Assembly (NCBI GenBank): GCA_030540655.1 | Contig: JAUNVT010000010.1 | Location: 1-48,118 of the forward strand | From: Rhodobacterales bacterium | GTDB lineage: Bacteria; Pseudomonadota; Alphaproteobacteria; Rhodobacterales; Rhodobacteraceae | DNA length: 48,118 nucleotides | Reading direction: 5' to 3' | Part shown: positions 1 through 8,959 of the stretch, piece after piece | Numbering within the stretch: position 1 is the stretch's first letter | Layout of the letters: each line of letters begins with the position of its first letter | Position numbers and translations under genes: made by a program | The notes under the pieces: model-generated | Told to the model about the DNA's origin: nothing | Seen by the model: only the letters and a program-made list of their open reading frames with translations | Databases searched by the model: none

Positions 1-51
1 CGCCCAATCCGCAAAGGCACACGTCGAAACGCAAGACAAAGGTAGGGCCGC

Positions 52-1614
52 ATGAGCGACACCCCGAAGGCCATGAATGGCGCCGAAAGTGTTGTGCGCA
101 GCCTGCATGCGGGCGGTGTCGAGGTGTGTTTCGCCAACCCCGGCACGTCGGAGATGCAATTCGTCGATGCGCTGGACCGCACCAAGCTGATGCATTGCGT
201 GCTGGGCCTGTTCGAGGGGGTCGTGACCGGCGCCGCCGACGGCTATGCCCGGATGGCAGGCAAACCCGCGGTGACGCTGCTGCATCTGGCGCCGGGTTTT
301 GCCAACGCGGCGGCCAACCTGCATAATGCGCGCAAGGCACGGGTAGGGATGGTCAACCTTGTCGGCGATCACGCGCTGCGCCACCAGCAATTTGACGCGC
401 CCCTGTCGGCCGATGTCGCGGGTGCCTGCGCGCCCTTCAGCGACTGGGTGAAATCGGGCAGGGATGCGGGCAGTTTCGCACAAGACGCGATGGAGGCGCT
501 GGCGGTGGCGAAGGGCGCACCGGGCCGCGTTGCCACGCTGATCGCGCCTGCCGATATCGGCTGGGACGAGGGCGGCCAGATGGCGCCCGTGGTCGCGCCC
601 CAAGGCACCGCCAGACTGGACGAGGATGCGCTGGCGGCGGCTGTGCAGGCGCTGGAATCGGGCGAGCCTACCATCATCATCGCTGGAAATTCGGTGCTGG
701 AGGATACCGCCGCGCTGGCCATGCTGCAAGGCATCGCGGACAAGACCGGCGCCGATATCATCGCCCCCACCTCCAACCGGCGGCATGAGCGGGGGCAGGG
801 CCGCGCGGCCGTGGCCAAGATCCCTTATCCGATCAACATGGCGCTGGAGGTGCTGTCGCCCTACACCCGCGCCCTCCTCGTGGAAACCGTGCCGCCGGTC
901 GCCTTCTTTGCCTATCCGGACCGGCCCAGCCTGCTGCTGCCTGCAAATTGCCAGACGGTCACACTGTGCGGAGTGGATGGGGACGGGCCCGCCGCGCTGG
1001 CCGCGCTGGGCGACCGGCTGGGTGCATCCTGTGCCAAGGTGCAGGACACCCCGCTGCCGCCGCGCCCCGGCGCGGGCGCGATCACGCTGCAAAACATTGC
1101 CGCCGCGCTCGCCCATGCCATGCCCGAGGATGCGATCATCATAGACGAGGCCGTATCCTCGGGCGGCGATATCTTTCCTGCGGGCGATGCCGCGCGGCCC
1201 AATTCATGGCTGGCGCTGACCGGCGGGTCTATCGGCATCGGCATTCCCTTATCGGCGGGCGCGGCCATTGCCTGCCCGGACCGGCCAGTCATCACGCTTC
1301 AGGCGGATGGCTCGGCCATGTATACCATTCAGGGTCTCTGGACGCAGGCGCGCGAGGGATCGAACGTGACCACCATCATCCTTGCCAACCGTGCCTATGA
1401 GATTCTGAAAGGCGAATTGCACAACGTGGGCGCGCAGCCCGGCCCCGATGCGCTGTCGATGCTCAATCTGGACCGCCCTCACCTTGATTTCGTCGCCATG
1501 GCAAAGGGCATGGGCGTGCCGGGCCGCCGGGTGGAGGATGTGACGCATCTCATGCAAGCCATCGAGGATGCAGCGCGCGAGCCCGGCCCCTACCTGATCG
1601 AGGCAATGCTGTGA
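52..1614 (+). CDS. TPP-dependent acetolactate-synthase-like enzyme
   Basis: A 520-residue protein with the three-domain layout of the thiamine-diphosphate decarboxylase/synthase family. The N-terminal Pyr domain has the catalytic glutamate at E55 (LGLFEGVVTGAADGYAR). The C-terminal PP domain has a Mg/TPP motif near residues 418-446 in which the usual GDG reads ADGS, ending at N446. Family members are acetolactate synthase, benzoylformate decarboxylase and oxalyl-CoA decarboxylase; the substrate cannot be read from sequence. A biosynthetic IlvB role is unlikely: the protein is short for IlvB, no regulatory subunit follows, and the next genes encode a deacylase, a kinase and a PLP enzyme. The start ATG has a weak AGG-type SD about 12 bases upstream. 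The stop lies 14 bases before the next start, implying an operon. The family call is firm; the reaction is unknown. Confidence 0.85.
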   Translation: MSDTPKAMNGAESVVRSLHAGGVEVCFANPGTSEMQFVDALDRTKLMHCVLGLFEGVVTGAADGYARMAGKPAVTLLHLAPGFANAAANLHNARKARVGMVNLVGDHALRHQQFDAPLSADVAGACAPFSDWVKSGRDAGSFAQDAMEALAVAKGAPGRVATLIAPADIGWDEGGQMAPVVAPQGTARLDEDALAAAVQALESGEPTIIIAGNSVLEDTAALAMLQGIADKTGADIIAPTSNRRHERGQGRAAVAKIPYPINMALEVLSPYTRALLVETVPPVAFFAYPDRPSLLLPANCQTVTLCGVDGDGPAALAALGDRLGASCAKVQDTPLPPRPGAGAITLQNIAAALAHAMPEDAIIIDEAVSSGGDIFPAGDAARPNSWLALTGGSIGIGIPLSAGAAIACPDRPVITLQADGSAMYTIQGLWTQAREGSNVTTIILANRAYEILKGELHNVGAQPGPDALSMLNLDRPHLDFVAMAKGMGVPGRRVEDVTHLMQAIEDAAREPGPYLIEAML

Positions 1615-1628
1615 GGAAAGAGCGCGAC

Positions 1629-2918
1629 ATGACACTGGACGCGGATCTGCGGGACAAGATCATTCAGTCAGTGGCCGATGGCTTTGACGACCAGATCGCC
1701 TTTACCCAGGATCTGGTGCGGATCCCGTCCTTGCGCGGGCACGAACACCCCGTGCAGGATCTTGTGTATCGCAGCCTCCAATCGCGCGGCTATGCGATGG
1801 ATCGATTCGCGATGGACCGGGAGGCGATCGCCGCCCATCCCGGCGGATCGAAATTCTCCGCACACCATTCGGAGGCACCGATCGTCGTCGGTATCCACCG
1901 GCCGCGCGAGGAAACCGGCCGCTCCCTCATCCTGCAATCGCATGTGGATGTCGTGCCTGAGGGGCTGCACGACATGTGGGCAGATCCGCCCTTTTCCGGC
2001 AAGGTCAAGGGCGACTGGATGTATGGCCGGGGCGCGGGCGACATGAAGGCGGGGGCCGCAGCCAACATCTTTGCGCTCGACGCGCTGCGCCGCATCGGGT
2101 TGCAACCTGCCGCCACGGTCTATGTGCAATCTGTTGTCGAGGAGGAATCGACCGGCAACGGCGCGCTTCAGACCTGTCTGCAAGGCTATACCGCCGATGC
2201 CGCCTTCATCCCCGAGCCGGAGGATGAAATGCTGGTGCGCGCCAATGTCGGCGTGATCTGGTTTCAGGTGCAGCTGCGCGGCGTGCCCAAACATGTGCGC
2301 GAAATGGGCGCGGGCGCGAATGCCATCGACGCCGCCACCCGCGTCACCGCCGTGCTGCGCGAGATCGAGGCAGACTGGAACGCGGACAAGGGCAATCATC
2401 CATATTTCGAGGATGAGGCCCATCCGATCAACATGAATATCGGCAAGATCGAGGGGGGCGACTGGGCGTCCTCGGTGCCGTCATGGTGCAATATCGACTG
2501 CCGCGTGTCGCTCTATCCGGGGCGCAGCGCCGATGATGCGGCAGCCGAAATCGAACGCCGCATCAATGATTTCGCCGCATCAGATGCGTTTCTGGCGCAG
2601 AACCCGCCCAAGGTGGTGTTCAACGGGTTCTACGCCGAAGGCTATGTACTGGAAGAAGGCAGCGAGGCCGAAGCGGTACTTGGCCGCGCGCATGAGGCGG
2701 CGCTTGGCACGCCGCTGAAATCCTTCATGACGCCCAGCTATCTGGATACGCGGGTCTACGCGCTTTATAACAGGATCCCGGCGCTCTGCTATGGTCCAAA
2801 ATCGCGCAACATCCACGGCATAGATGAATGCGTCAGCCTGTCTTCGGTCCGGCGGATCACTGCTGCGATGGCGCTGTTCATTGCCGAATGGTGCGGCGTC
2901 GAGCCGCTGGAGGAGTGA
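1629..2918 (+). CDS. M20 family deacylase/peptidase (ArgE/DapE type)
   Basis: A 429-residue M20 metallohydrolase. Metal-ligand motifs are in order: SHVDVVPEG (H105, with D107), GRGAGDMKAG (D138), the VVEEESTGNG glutamates at 171-173, and IPEPEDE (E196). A C-terminal IHGID histidine also fits. Relatives remove acyl groups from amino acids (ArgE, DapE, N-carbamoyl or N-formyl hydrolases). I chose ATG 1629 because AGGAAAG lies just upstream; the in-frame GTG at 1611 overlaps the previous gene and lacks an SD. It ends with TGATG, overlapping the kinase start by one base, so the genes are translationally coupled. Context suggests it deacylates an N-acylated intermediate of the operon's substrate (inference). 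The alternative is a stand-alone acetylornithine-deacetylase-like scavenging enzyme. Confidence 0.85.
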   Translation: MTLDADLRDKIIQSVADGFDDQIAFTQDLVRIPSLRGHEHPVQDLVYRSLQSRGYAMDRFAMDREAIAAHPGGSKFSAHHSEAPIVVGIHRPREETGRSLILQSHVDVVPEGLHDMWADPPFSGKVKGDWMYGRGAGDMKAGAAANIFALDALRRIGLQPAATVYVQSVVEEESTGNGALQTCLQGYTADAAFIPEPEDEMLVRANVGVIWFQVQLRGVPKHVREMGAGANAIDAATRVTAVLREIEADWNADKGNHPYFEDEAHPINMNIGKIEGGDWASSVPSWCNIDCRVSLYPGRSADDAAAEIERRINDFAASDAFLAQNPPKVVFNGFYAEGYVLEEGSEAEAVLGRAHEAALGTPLKSFMTPSYLDTRVYALYNRIPALCYGPKSRNIHGIDECVSLSSVRRITAAMALFIAEWCGVEPLEE

Positions 2919-4030
2919 TGCGCGGCGAGGGGGCCTGCGCCGGGTTGCCGCCTGTGGTGGATACGGTGGCACCGGCAGAGCGGCCAGCGGCGTCCGATCT
3001 GCTGGCGCAGGACGCGCCGGATATCACCCCCCAGCGGGCGGCGGAACTGGCGCGCGATCTTTATGGGATCGGTGGCACGGTCCGCGCGCTTTCGGCCGAA
3101 AAGGATGCGAATTTCCACATCCTTCTGCCAAACGGGCAGGAGGCGCTGCTGAAGATCACCAATGCCGCCGAAGACCGCAGCGTGACGGACATGCAGACGC
3201 AGGTTCTGATTCATCTGGCGCGGGTGGATCCCTCTCTGCCGGTGCCGCGCGTTCACGCCACGCGGGCGGGCACCGCGTCCCAGATGGTGACAGAGCCATC
3301 GGGAAAGGCGCATGTAGTGCGTCTGCTCAGCTATCTTCCCGGCACCATTTTGGCAGGCGCGTCAGCCGCGCCAGGGCTGCACCACGGGTTGGGCACGCTT
3401 CTGGCGCGGCTGACGCGTGGAATGCGCGGGTTCTTTCACCCGGCGGCGGGCCACGTTCTGCAATGGGATATCAAACAGGCGCATCGCCTGCGCCCCATGC
3501 TGGAGGCTGTGTCGGATGAGCATCTGCGCAGGCGGCTGACCCTCCTGCTGGACCGGTTCGACGCGCATATCGCGCCGCGTCTGCCGCATCTGCGCGCGCA
3601 GATCGTGCATAACGATTTCAACCCGCACAATCTGCTGGTCGACGGCGCGCAAGCCACGCGCGCTGTTGGTATCATCGATTTCGGCGATATGGTGCATACG
3701 CCGCTGGCCTGCGATCTGGCCGTCGCCTGCTCCTACCAGATTGCCGAGGGGCCGGATCCCTTGGCGCATATCACGCGGATGATCGCCGGATATGCCAGCA
3801 TCACACCGCTGGAGGAAGATGAGATTGCACTTCTGCCTGATCTGATCCGGCTGCGCCATGTCACAACGCTGACGCTGGCCGCATGGCGCGCGCGGCGCTA
3901 TCCGGAAAATGCCGCCTATATCCTGCGCAACATGGCCTCGTCGCGGCGGGGACTGGACGCGCTGGATGGCATGGCTCCGGGCACTGCCGTGGATGCCTTG
4001 CGCAGCTGCCTGAGGGAGGCTGCACGATGA
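2918..4030 (+). CDS. APH-fold kinase, hydroxylysine/ethanolamine kinase-like
   Basis: A 370-residue aminoglycoside-phosphotransferase/choline-kinase fold protein. The catalytic loop is VHNDFNPHNLL (D233, N238) and the Mg motif is IIDFGD (254-257). The fold phosphorylates hydroxyl groups of small molecules such as choline, homoserine and 5-hydroxylysine. Start ATG 2918 overlaps the M20 stop (TGATG) and has GGAGG-like bases just before it; the frame is open further upstream, but that part lies inside the M20 gene. It ends ATGA, overlapping the PLP enzyme. Pairing with an AGXT2L1-like PLP enzyme mirrors the known hydroxylysine kinase plus phosphohydroxylysine phospho-lyase and the fused kinase/phosphoethanolamine phospho-lyase proteins. 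I infer that it makes the phosphoester its neighbour eliminates. An antibiotic-resistance role is unlikely in this setting. Confidence 0.82.
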   Translation: MRGEGACAGLPPVVDTVAPAERPAASDLLAQDAPDITPQRAAELARDLYGIGGTVRALSAEKDANFHILLPNGQEALLKITNAAEDRSVTDMQTQVLIHLARVDPSLPVPRVHATRAGTASQMVTEPSGKAHVVRLLSYLPGTILAGASAAPGLHHGLGTLLARLTRGMRGFFHPAAGHVLQWDIKQAHRLRPMLEAVSDEHLRRRLTLLLDRFDAHIAPRLPHLRAQIVHNDFNPHNLLVDGAQATRAVGIIDFGDMVHTPLACDLAVACSYQIAEGPDPLAHITRMIAGYASITPLEEDEIALLPDLIRLRHVTTLTLAAWRARRYPENAAYILRNMASSRRGLDALDGMAPGTAVDALRSCLREAAR

Positions 4031-5313
4031 CAATGGTAAACGCCTATGATGGCGGCGCTGGCAGGCTGGATGCGGCGGACGAGGCTCTGATCGCACGGCG
4101 GCAAACGGTGCTGGGCCCGGCCTACCGTCTTTTTTACGACCAGCCGCTGCATCCAGTCCGGGGCGAGGGGGTGTGGCTGTGGGATGCCGGTGGCGCCCGT
4201 TATCTGGACGGGTATAACAACGTCGTGTCGGTCGGCCATTGCCACCCTCACGTGACCCGCGCCATCGCCGCGCAGGCGGGAATGCTGAACACCCATACCC
4301 GCTATCTGCATGAAGGCCCGATCGATTATGCCGAAAGGCTGCTGGCCACCATGCCGGACGCATTGGGCCATGTGATGTTTACCTGCACGGGGTCCGAAGC
4401 AAACGATCTGGCGCTGCGCATCACCCGTGCCTGCACCGGTCGGGAGGGGATCATTGTCACCCGCAATGCCTATCACGGCGTGACCGAAGCTGTGGCCGAG
4501 TTGTCACCTTCGCTGGGCGCGGGCGTTCCGCGTGGCGCGCGGGTGCGGCTCATCGATGCGCCGGACGGAGGGCCGGATCAGGGCGCGCGGCTGGCCAAGG
4601 CTCTGCGCGCCGCCATCGACGATCTGCGTGCCAGCGGGCTGGAGCCAGCGGCGTTCATCTGCGACACGGTGTTTTCCAGCGACGGGCTGTTCCCCGATCC
4701 GGCGGGGTTCCTGCAGCCTGCGGTGGATCTGATCCGGGCTGAGGGCGGCATCTTCATCGCGGATGAGGTCCAGCCCGGCTTTGCCCGCACCGGCGACGCT
4801 TACTGGGGGTTTCAGCGGCACGGGCTGGTGCCCGACATGGTGACAATGGGCAAGCCGATGGGCAACGGGTTTCCGCTTTCGGGCGTGGCGATGCGGCCGG
4901 AACTGGCGCAGGATTTTGGTGCGCGCGCGCGGTATTTCAATACGTTCGGCGGCAATCCTGTCGCCTGCGCCGCCGGAATGGCCGTGATGGACGTGATCAC
5001 GGAGGAAGGGTTGCAGGATAATTCGCAGCGTACTGGCGCCTATCTGAAATCCGCGCTTGCCGATCTGAACCATTCCCGGCTGGGCGCTGTGCGTGGGGCG
5101 GGGCTGTTCGTTGCGGTCGATTGCCTGTTGGACGGCGCGCCTGATGCGGAATTTGCGCACCATATCGTCAATCATATGCGGCAAAACGGCGTGCTGATCA
5201 GTGCGACGGGGCCAGATGGACATACGCTCAAGATCCGCCCCCCGCTGGTGATGCGGAAGGCAGAGGCGCAAATGCTGGTTGATGCAGTGGCTGCCGCGCT
5301 GGCAGATCGTTAG
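4027..5313 (+). CDS. Class-III PLP enzyme, probable amino-phosphate phospho-lyase
   Basis: A 428-residue class-III aminotransferase fold. It shows TGSEAND (121-127) for cofactor phosphate, [12 protein letters not shown] (D246 contacts the pyridine nitrogen) and the Schiff-base lysine K276 in [10 protein letters not shown]. The N-terminal half ([35 protein letters not shown]) reads like the AGXT2L1/PHYKPL branch, whose members eliminate phosphate and ammonia from O-phosphoethanolamine or 5-phosphohydroxylysine rather than transaminate. The start is ATG 4027 in an ATGA overlap with the kinase, with GGGAGG upstream; earlier in-frame starts fall inside the kinase. The stop shares bases with the convergent cysNC stop (TTAG). 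The fold is certain; phospho-lyase activity is inferred from similarity plus the kinase partner. Alternative: an ordinary omega-aminotransferase. Confidence 0.85.
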   Translation: MTMVNAYDGGAGRLDAADEALIARRQTVLGPAYRLFYDQPLHPVRGEGVWLWDAGGARYLDGYNNVVSVGHCHPHVTRAIAAQAGMLNTHTRYLHEGPIDYAERLLATMPDALGHVMFTCTGSEANDLALRITRACTGREGIIVTRNAYHGVTEAVAELSPSLGAGVPRGARVRLIDAPDGGPDQGARLAKALRAAIDDLRASGLEPAAFICDTVFSSDGLFPDPAGFLQPAVDLIRAEGGIFIADEVQPGFARTGDAYWGFQRHGLVPDMVTMGKPMGNGFPLSGVAMRPELAQDFGARARYFNTFGGNPVACAAGMAVMDVITEEGLQDNSQRTGAYLKSALADLNHSRLGAVRGAGLFVAVDCLLDGAPDAEFAHHIVNHMRQNGVLISATGPDGHTLKIRPPLVMRKAEAQMLVDAVAAALADR

Positions 5314-7229
5314 ACGCCCCCACCGACAAGGGCGGCAATGACCTTCTCGGCCGCCTCTTCGGCGGTCAGATCGACGGTGTTCACGATCAGCTCGGCCGTC
5401 TCCGGCTCCTCGTAAGGGCTGTCAATGCCGGTGAAGTTTTTCAGGTTGCCGGCGCGCGCCTTTTTATAAAGGCCTTTGACATCGCGTGCCTCGGCCACCG
5501 CCAGCGGGGTGTCCACGAACACCTCGATGAATTCACCATCCTCCATCATGTCACGCACCATCCGCCGCTCCGACCGGAAGGGGGAAATGAAGGCGGTCAG
5601 CACGATCAGACCCGCATCGGTCATCAGGCGAGCCACCTCGCCCACGCGGCGGATATTTTCGACTCGGTCCGCATCGGTGAAGCCCAGATCACGGTTCAGC
5701 CCATGGCGCACGTTATCGCCGTCCAGAAGGAACGTATGCTTGCCCATCGCATGCAGTTTCTTTTCGACGATATTCGCAATAGTGGATTTGCCCGACCCCG
5801 ACAGACCGGTGAACCAGACGACCTTCGCAGTCTGGTTTTTCGCGCTGGCATGGGCGCTGCGGTCAACGTCCAGCGCCTGCCAGTGGATGTTCTGGCTGCG
5901 GCGCAGCGCGAAATGCACCATGCCTGCGGCGACGGTCGCGTTGCTGATCCGGTCGATCAGGATGAAGCCGCCCAGGTCGGGATTATCCTTGTATGCCTCG
6001 AAGGGTATGGCGCGGTCGGTCGAGATATTGACGACCCCGATCGCATTCAGACCCAGCGTTCTGGAGGGAAGATGCTCCAGCGTATTGACGTTCACCTCGT
6101 ATTTCGGCTCGGTTACAGTGGCGGTCATGGTCTGCGTGCCGATTTTCAAAAGATAGGGCCGCCCCGGCAGCATCTCTGCCTCGCCCATCCAGACCAGCGT
6201 TGCCTCGAACTGGTCCGCCACCTCGCAGGGGGCGTCGGATTGCACGATCACATCCCCGCGCGAGCAGTCGATTTCATCGGCAAAGGTCAGCGTGACGGAC
6301 TGTCCGGCAACGGCGCCTATCAGATCGCCGTCATAGGTGACGATGGATTTGACGTGAGTTGTCGTGCCCGAGGGCAGTACGCGGATCGCATCGCCGGGCT
6401 TGATGCTGCCCGACCCGATCTGCCCGGAAAAACCCCGGAAATCCAGATTGGGCCGGTTGACCCACTGCACCGCCATGCGGAAGGGCGCATCCTGCATCTG
6501 TGCCACATTCAGCGGCGCATCCTCCAGATGGCTCAGCAGCGGCGGACCCTGATACCACGGCATATTGGCCGAGCGGGTGACGATATTGTCTCCCGCCAGC
6601 CCCGAGATAGGGATGGGCAGGAAGCTTGTCATACCGATCTGTTCGGCGAAATGCGAGTATTCCTTGACGATTTCGTAAAACCGTTCCTGGCTGTAGCCGA
6701 TCAGATCCATCTTGTTCACGGCCAGCACGACGTTCTGGATCCCCAGAAGGTTGACCAGATAGGAATGACGCCGCGTCTGCGTCAGAACGCCCTGCCGCGC
6801 ATCGACCAGAATGACGGCCAGATCGGCTGTCGAGGCGCCGGTGACCATGTTGCGGGTATATTGTTCATGCCCCGGTGTGTCGGCCACGATGAACTTGCGC
6901 TTGTCGGTCGAGAAGAAGCGATAGGCGACATCGATGGTGATGCCCTGCTCGCGCTCGGCTGCCAGCCCGTCGACCAGCAGCGCGAAGTCGATATTCTGCC
7001 CTTGCGTGCCCGAGGCCTTGCTGTCGCGTTCAAGCGAGGCAAGCTGGTCCTCGAAGATCATCTTGCTGTCATAGAGCAGGCGGCCGATCAGCGTGGATTT
7101 GCCATCATCGACCGATCCGCAGGTGATGAAACGCAGCATCGTCTTGTGCTGGTGTTTCTCCAGATAGGCATCGATATCGGAGGCGATCAGATCCTCGGTG
7201 ACGTAGACGGCATCCTTGGCGGCGGTCAT
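5310..7229 (-). CDS. cysNC: Bifunctional sulfate adenylyltransferase large subunit / APS kinase
   Basis: A 639-residue fusion. Residues about 30-440 are an EF-Tu-like GTPase: P-loop GSVDDGKS 38-45, [12 protein letters not shown], and NKMDL for guanine. GTP hydrolysis drives APS formation by CysD. Residues about 445-639 are APS kinase (CysC) with P-loop GLSGSGKST at 475-483, giving PAPS. Start ATG 7229 overlaps the cysD stop as ATGA, so CysD and CysN are made together as their heterodimer requires. The substrate is sulfate, in the cytoplasm. No PAPS reductase, sulfite reductase or sulfate permease is nearby, so PAPS may serve assimilation elsewhere in the genome or sulfotransferases. Its 3' end meets the + strand operon with overlapping stops. 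Confidence 0.97.
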   Translation of the reverse strand: MTAAKDAVYVTEDLIASDIDAYLEKHQHKTMLRFITCGSVDDGKSTLIGRLLYDSKMIFEDQLASLERDSKASGTQGQNIDFALLVDGLAAEREQGITIDVAYRFFSTDKRKFIVADTPGHEQYTRNMVTGASTADLAVILVDARQGVLTQTRRHSYLVNLLGIQNVVLAVNKMDLIGYSQERFYEIVKEYSHFAEQIGMTSFLPIPISGLAGDNIVTRSANMPWYQGPPLLSHLEDAPLNVAQMQDAPFRMAVQWVNRPNLDFRGFSGQIGSGSIKPGDAIRVLPSGTTTHVKSIVTYDGDLIGAVAGQSVTLTFADEIDCSRGDVIVQSDAPCEVADQFEATLVWMGEAEMLPGRPYLLKIGTQTMTATVTEPKYEVNVNTLEHLPSRTLGLNAIGVVNISTDRAIPFEAYKDNPDLGGFILIDRISNATVAAGMVHFALRRSQNIHWQALDVDRSAHASAKNQTAKVVWFTGLSGSGKSTIANIVEKKLHAMGKHTFLLDGDNVRHGLNRDLGFTDADRVENIRRVGEVARLMTDAGLIVLTAFISPFRSERRMVRDMMEDGEFIEVFVDTPLAVAEARDVKGLYKKARAGNLKNFTGIDSPYEEPETAELIVNTVDLTAEEAAEKVIAALVGGGV

Positions 7230-8152
7230 CAGAAATATCCCTCTTGCTTCTTCTTCTCCATCGATGCGGCCTGATCGTGGTCGATGGCGCGGCCCTGTCG
7301 CTCGGATGTGGTGGTCAGCAGCATTTCCTGAATGATCTCGGGCAGGGTGGCCGCCGTACTTTCAACCGCGCCGGTCAAGGGATAGCAGCCCAGAGTGCGG
7401 AACCGCACCGACCGCATGACCGGCTCTTCCCCATTCAGCGGAAAGCGATCGTCATCCACCATCAGCAGCATCCCGTCGCGGATCACCGTGGGGCGAGGAG
7501 CGGAGTAATAGAGCGGGACGATCTCGATTCCTTCCAGATGGATATACTGCCAGATGTCCAGCTCGGTCCAGTTCGAGAGGGGAAAGACACGGATGCTCTC
7601 GCCCTTGGCCTTGCGCGCGTTATAGAGCTTCCACAGCTCGGGGCGCTGGTTTTTGGGATCCCAGCGGTGGTTGGCGGTGCGGAAGGAAAACACCCGCTCC
7701 TTGGCGCGGGATTTCTCTTCGTCGCGGCGGGCGCCGCCGAAGGCCACATCGAAATCGTAATGTGTAAGTGCCTGTTTCAGCCCGTCGGTTTTCCACATAT
7801 CGGTGTGCAGCCCGCCATGATCGAAAGGATTGATGCCCTTCTCCACGGCCTCGGGGTTCTTATGGACCAAAAGCCGCATCCCGGCCTCCTCGGCGGCGCG
7901 TTCGCGCAGGTCATACATGGCGCGGAATTTCCAGGTCGTGTCGACATGCAGCAGCGGAAAGGGCGGCGGCGATGGGTAGAATGCCTTTTTCGCCAGATGA
8001 AGCATGCAGGCAGAATCCTTGCCCACCGAATACAGCATGACGGGATTATCGGCGTTTGCCATCACCTCGCGCATTATGTGAATGCTCTCGGCCTCAAGGC
8101 GCTGCAGATGGGTCAGCGTCCTTCCAGCGGCGGTCGATTCCTGCACAGTCAT
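7229..8152 (-). CDS. cysD: Sulfate adenylyltransferase subunit 2
   Basis: A 307-residue ATP pyrophosphatase-family protein with the PP-loop [14 protein letters not shown] near the N-terminus (canonical SGGKDS, here SVGKDS as usual in CysD) and the family signature [10 protein letters not shown]. It transfers AMP from ATP to sulfate in complex with the CysN part of the next gene. I place the start at ATG 8152 (MTVQEST, then [14 protein letters not shown], the normal CysD start). The frame stays open about 80 codons upstream, but that stretch is proline/arginine-rich and unlike the family. A GAGG lies about 8-11 bases before the start. It is first of a two-gene operon and divergent from the TRAP genes across 237 bases. 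Confidence 0.97.
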   Translation of the reverse strand: MTVQESTAAGRTLTHLQRLEAESIHIMREVMANADNPVMLYSVGKDSACMLHLAKKAFYPSPPPFPLLHVDTTWKFRAMYDLRERAAEEAGMRLLVHKNPEAVEKGINPFDHGGLHTDMWKTDGLKQALTHYDFDVAFGGARRDEEKSRAKERVFSFRTANHRWDPKNQRPELWKLYNARKAKGESIRVFPLSNWTELDIWQYIHLEGIEIVPLYYSAPRPTVIRDGMLLMVDDDRFPLNGEEPVMRSVRFRTLGCYPLTGAVESTAATLPEIIQEMLLTTTSERQGRAIDHDQAASMEKKKQEGYF

Positions 8153-8314
8153 TTCCGGGCCTCTTTCGAAAGATTTATGCGTATCTGCCAAATTTCTGCA
8201 CCGTCGGAAAGAGGCAGTGGCGAAATCGGTCAAAACTCCCCGTGATCCCGGCGCAGGGCCGGTTTCATGCCGGAATTTGTTGGCCGCGCGCGATGATGTT
8301 CCGCAGGCGCGCGG

Positions 8315-8342
8315 TTGACGGGTGCGGTGTACGGCGTTTAAA
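8315..8342 (+). promoter_or_regulatory. Candidate sigma-70 promoter for dctQM
   Basis: TTGACG (8315-8320) is separated by 16 bases from TTTAAA (8337-8342), 48 bases before the dctQ start codon. It is the best -35/-10 pair I see in the 8153-8389 gap between divergent cysD and dctQ. It is a by-eye match only, and the spacer is one base short of ideal. Confidence 0.35.
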
Positions 8343-8389
8343 GGCGGGGGCAGGGGCCGTGCGCGGCATAATCCCGAAGGGGCGATGAC

Positions 8390-8959
8390 ATGCTGCAACT
8401 TGCCGGGGCAATTGCGACCGGGATCTGCTGGGTCAACAGGATCGTCGGGCAGGTCTTTTCATGGCTGTCGCTGGGGATCGTGCTGGTCTGTTTTACCGTG
8501 GTGGTGCAGCGATATGCGTTTGGCGTCAGTTATCTGTGGATGCAGGATCTGTATATCTGGCTGAGCGGCGCCATGTTCACCGCCGTGGCCGGTTTTGCGT
8601 TCATGCGCGACGATCATGTGCGCGTCGATATCTTCTATCGCCCGGCGCGGGTGCGCACGCGCGCGCTGGTGGATCTCGTTGGCACGCTGTTGTTCCTGCT
8701 GCCGTTCACCGCCGTGGTCGCGATTTATTCCGTCCCCTTCGTGCGGCGATCCTGGTCCTATTCCGAAGGGTCTGCGAATGTCGGTGGCATGCCGGGATTG
8801 TTCATCCTGAAAACGTTCATTCTGGTCTTTGCCGGATTGCTGGCGCTGCAAGGGCTGGCGGCGATCTGCCGGTCGGTCCTGGTTCTGGCGGGGCGGCGCG
8901 ATCTGGTGCCAGAGGCGATGCGCTATGCCGAGGCAACCGGCCCAGTGGGGACAGCCTGA
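8390..8959 (+). CDS. dctQ: TRAP transporter small permease (DctQ family)
   Basis: A 189-residue membrane protein with four hydrophobic segments at about 17-40, 47-73, 88-113 and 133-160, the DctQ topology. The [11 protein letters not shown] loop after helix 2 is typical of the family. DctQ packs with DctM to form the membrane part of a TRAP system that imports organic acids with Na+. Start ATG 8390 is preceded by AAGGGG. The stop overlaps the dctM start (TGATG), so the two are co-translated. The paired binding protein is probably the convergent dctP at 11564. The substrate is discussed there. Confidence 0.9.
   Translation: MLQLAGAIATGICWVNRIVGQVFSWLSLGIVLVCFTVVVQRYAFGVSYLWMQDLYIWLSGAMFTAVAGFAFMRDDHVRVDIFYRPARVRTRALVDLVGTLLFLLPFTAVVAIYSVPFVRRSWSYSEGSANVGGMPGLFILKTFILVFAGLLALQGLAAICRSVLVLAGRRDLVPEAMRYAEATGPVGTA

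Noticed and set aside
2918..4030. Aminoglycoside resistance gene
   Set aside because: The fold is shared, but operon context with a PLP phospho-lyase-like enzyme points to metabolism; there are no mobile-element signs.
5703..7274. A 520-codon open frame opposite cysNC
   Set aside because: It is the antisense shadow of a certain gene; high third-position G+C removes stop codons on the opposite strand. The translation resembles no family.
8153..8398. N-terminal extension of cysD by about 80 codons
   Set aside because: The extension is proline/arginine-rich, unlike CysD, and a standard start with a GAGG lies at 8152.
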